The translations under genes and the position numbers were made by a program. The notes below the pieces were generated by a model, which had not been told where the DNA came from, made no database searches, and was given only the letters and a program-made list of their open reading frames with translations. A stretch of 9,415 bases of DNA from Bacteroidia bacterium (lineage in GTDB: Bacteria; Bacteroidota; Bacteroidia; B-17B0; Aurantibacillaceae): positions 1-9,415 of the forward strand of contig JAOABO010000067.1 in NCBI GenBank assembly GCA_026418315.1, read 5' to 3'. This document shows positions 7,811-9,415 of this stretch, in pieces (position 1 is the stretch's first letter; each line of letters starts with the position of its first letter).

Positions 7811-7840
7811 CAAAAATAAAAAAAATAATACTTACGTAAA
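7811..7840 (-). promoter_or_regulatory. Candidate promoter of the cargo-porP-DUF4340 group
   Basis: The minus strand has TATTTTTG (7811-7818), a full match to the Bacteroidota -7 consensus TAnnTTTG, followed by C. TTTA (7837-7840), three of four bases of the -33 TTTG, lies 18 bases upstream, within the usual spacing. The box ends 20 bases before the ATG at 7790, giving a leader of about 12-16 bases. Confidence 0.5.
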
Positions 7841-7843
7841 GTA
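7829..7843. repeat. 15-base dyad in the divergent promoter region
   Basis: The sequence TACTTACGTAAAGTA has perfect 5-base arms (TACTT/AAGTA) around a 5-base centre, and it also contains the 8-base palindrome TTACGTAA (7832-7839). It overlaps the candidate -33 element of the minus-strand promoter, as an operator would. Binding by a regulator is inference. Confidence 0.3.
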
Positions 7844-7910
7844 TAAATTTTTTATCTTACTTATTATGTGTTTTGCCATTAAAAAACAAACCTTGTAAAT
7901 TTTTTCCAAT

Positions 7911-7918
7911 TATATTTG
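7911..7918 (+). promoter_or_regulatory. Candidate -7 box of ruvA-sprA
   Basis: TATATTTG followed by CC is a full match to TAnnTTTG. It ends 13 bases before the ruvA ATG, predicting a leader of about 5-8 bases. A TTG at 7893-7895 lies 15 bases upstream, slightly closer than the usual 17-23. ruvA and sprA are probably transcribed together from here. Confidence 0.5.
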
Positions 7919-7931
7919 CCAAAATTTTTTT

Positions 7932-8528
7932 ATGATTGATTTTATAATTGGTAAGATCATTGAACTTAATCCCGCCTTTGTTATTATTGAAAATAATTCC
8001 ATAGGTTATCACTTTTATATATCTCTTCAAAGTTACAAAGTATTTCAATCTAGCTCCAACATTCAAGTATATACTCATAGCTTATATGTAAGAGATGATA
8101 TGCCTAAACATTACGGATTTTCTTCAAAAGAAGAAAGAGAAATTTTTAGACAACTTATTTCCGTGTCAGGTGTTGGCGGCAGCTCCGCTATGTTGATGCT
8201 TTCCTCGCTAACCCCAACTGAAATTATAGGTGCAATTAATACAGCCAATGTGGCTCTGCTTAAAAGCATCAAAGGCATTGGAGAAAAAACTGCCCAAAGA
8301 ATAGTAGTGGACCTGAAAGGAAAACTTGGTAAACATGAAGGAGGAATAGGTCAAATTCTTCATACCGCCGATGATAAAGTCAAAGAAGAAACACTCATGG
8401 CACTGATAGCACTTGGATTTAATAAAAATCAGGCAGAAAAAGCTATTGAAAAAGCCGTATTACACAATAAAGAAGCATTTTTTTCCGTTGAAATGCTCCT
8501 GAAAATCGCTCTGAAAAACCTGCAATAA
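7932..8528 (+). CDS. ruvA: Holliday junction branch migration protein RuvA
   Basis: 198 residues, normal length for RuvA. The protein binds Holliday junctions as a tetramer and, with the RuvB motor, drives branch migration in recombinational repair in the cytoplasm. Domain I (OB fold) covers about residues 1-62, starting MIDFIIGKI, with the acidic pin residues kept in YVRDDMPKHYGF (Asp55, Asp56; Glu55/Asp56 in Escherichia coli). Domain II has two helix-hairpin-helix motifs, SGVGGSSA (79-86) and KGIGEKTAQR (114-123). Domain III, about 150-198 (EETLMALIALGFNKNQAEKAI), is the RuvB-binding three-helix part. A -7 box lies directly upstream of the ATG. sprA follows 7 bases after the stop; ruvA next to sprA is an arrangement I recall from other Bacteroidota, and probably reflects conserved synteny more than shared function. 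ruvB and ruvC are not in the window. Confidence 0.97.
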   Translation: MIDFIIGKIIELNPAFVIIENNSIGYHFYISLQSYKVFQSSSNIQVYTHSLYVRDDMPKHYGFSSKEEREIFRQLISVSGVGGSSAMLMLSSLTPTEIIGAINTANVALLKSIKGIGEKTAQRIVVDLKGKLGKHEGGIGQILHTADDKVKEETLMALIALGFNKNQAEKAIEKAVLHNKEAFFSVEMLLKIALKNLQ

Positions 8529-8535
8529 CCCAAAA

Positions 8536-9415
8536 GTGAGAAATAGAGAGTTCTTAAACATAATTATCGGGAGTTTAGTGTCTGCACTCTTACTCATATC
8601 TTTGTATCACACCAATGCTTCATTTCAATCCATTCAAGTAACCAACTATCCTAATAAAATTCTTACACCCATTGATACACCTCCTCCCCTGCCCTACAAT
8701 TTTTCAGACAATAAAGGAGAAGAACCTGTTTACAATGAACAGCACAAATTATATCTCAACAACCCCTCCAATATCAAAACAAACATAGAATACGACCCAA
8801 AAGAAAAAAAATACAATGTCCAGCAAAAAATTGGCAACTATAGATACCGCCCCGATACATACTTAGATGAAGAAGAATACAGGGATTATATGTTCAAAAA
8901 AGCTGTCAGAAACTACTGGCGATCCAAAATTGCCTCCGAAGACCTCAATAAACCCAAAAAATCTTTAATTCCATCACTACAAATCAATAACGAATTGTTT
9001 GATAGAATTTTTGGAGGAAATACCATAGACATTCGCCCTACTGGCACCATTGAACTGATATTTGGTATCAACAGAATGAAACAATTTAACCCCGCTATTC
9101 CGCAAAGACAGCAAAAAATAACTAACTTTGATTTTAACATGCGTATTCAACTGAATCTGTTAGGAAAAATCGGAGAAAAATTCAAAATCAACATGAATTA
9201 CAACACCGAGGCCAATTTTGATTGGGAAAACCAAACCAAACTGGATTGGGCTGGAGGTGAAGATGATATTTTGAAAAAAATTGAGGCCGGTAATGTTACT
9301 ATGCCCTTAAATAGTTCACTGATTACCGGTAGCCAAAGTTTATTTGGCATTAAACTCACCACTCAATGGGGAAAACTCACTGCTACCACCATTTTTGCAC
9401 AACAAAGAGGAAAAA
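8536..9415 (+). CDS. sprA: SprA/Sov, T9SS outer-membrane translocon protein (partial, 5' end)
   Basis: SprA (Sov in Porphyromonas) forms the very large outer-membrane channel through which T9SS cargo leaves the cell; full-length proteins exceed 2,000 residues. The first 293 codons are present, open to the window edge. The start is GTG at 8536: the frame has a stop at 8512 and no ATG between it and the signal peptide (RNREFLNIIIGSLVSALLLISLYHTNA). Family-specific stretches are LNNPSNIKTNIEYDP (from residue 75), KIGNYRYRPDTYLDEEEYRDYM, GGNTIDIRPTGTIELIFG, NPAIPQRQQKITNFDFNM, INMNYNTEANFDWENQTKL and EDDILKKIEAGNVTMPLNSSLI, with MPLNSSLITGSQSLFG at 256-271. These match the SprA N-terminal region closely. 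It sits 7 bases behind ruvA in a probable operon. It would serve all T9SS cargo of the cell, including the divergently encoded CotH-like protein. Confidence 0.95.
   Translation, partial: MRNREFLNIIIGSLVSALLLISLYHTNASFQSIQVTNYPNKILTPIDTPPPLPYNFSDNKGEEPVYNEQHKLYLNNPSNIKTNIEYDPKEKKYNVQQKIGNYRYRPDTYLDEEEYRDYMFKKAVRNYWRSKIASEDLNKPKKSLIPSLQINNELFDRIFGGNTIDIRPTGTIELIFGINRMKQFNPAIPQRQQKITNFDFNMRIQLNLLGKIGEKFKINMNYNTEANFDWENQTKLDWAGGEDDILKKIEAGNVTMPLNSSLITGSQSLFGIKLTTQWGKLTATTIFAQQRGK

Noticed and set aside
7857..8078. 73-residue minus-strand reading frame across the ruvA start
   Set aside because: It is antisense to the conserved N-terminus of RuvA and to its promoter, and has no family resemblance.
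8913..9140. 75-residue minus-strand reading frame
   Set aside because: It is antisense to strongly conserved SprA sequence.
1..9415. CRISPR arrays, tRNA or rRNA genes, transposase or integrase genes
   Set aside because: No regularly spaced repeats, cloverleaf-like segments, or mobile-element protein motifs were seen on either strand.

Overview
The window comes from an AT-rich member of the Bacteroidota. Four things support this: a SprA/Sov-type outer-membrane translocon gene, a PorP/SprF-family gene, a secreted protein ending in a type B type IX secretion (T9SS, 'gliding motility-associated') C-terminal domain, and -7 promoter boxes of the Bacteroidota form TAnnTTTG. No start codon has a purine-rich Shine-Dalgarno sequence in front of it, which also fits. 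The genus cannot be read from the sequence.

Layout from left to right. Bases 1-540 (minus) hold most of a 3-oxoacid CoA-transferase subunit B gene, cut by the window edge. Bases 657-2991 (plus) hold three exported, beta-rich, probably outer-membrane proteins: a DUF4421-like protein, then two small barrel-like proteins whose genes overlap by 11 bases. They meet, tail to tail across 7 bases, a minus-strand group at 7790-2999. That group consists of a large multidomain protein (signal peptide, lamin-tail domain, chitobiase-like domain, CotH-kinase-like domain, InlB-like repeat, T9SS type B sorting domain), a PorP/SprF-family protein and a membrane-anchored DUF4340-like protein. A 141-base divergent promoter region separates it from ruvA (7932-8528, plus). 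ruvA is followed 7 bases later by the first 293 codons of sprA, which starts at GTG and runs off the window.

How the genes fit together. Three genes in the right half concern type IX secretion: SprA (the outer-membrane translocon), a cargo protein with a type B sorting domain, and a PorP/SprF protein of the family known in Flavobacterium to be needed for type B cargo. The simplest reading is a cargo plus its dedicated partner, encoded divergently from the translocon gene. The DUF4340-like protein, 14 bases behind the PorP gene, may be a third member of this unit. The CotH-like domain lacks the aspartate expected in its W-D-x-D motif (it reads W-N-M-P-N, Asn550), so it may be a pseudokinase or binding module. 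The beta-barrel trio and the CoA-transferase have no evident link to this system.

No tRNA, rRNA, CRISPR array, insertion sequence or integrase is visible. No stretch of more than 300 bases lacks a gene; the longest gap is the 141-base divergent promoter region.
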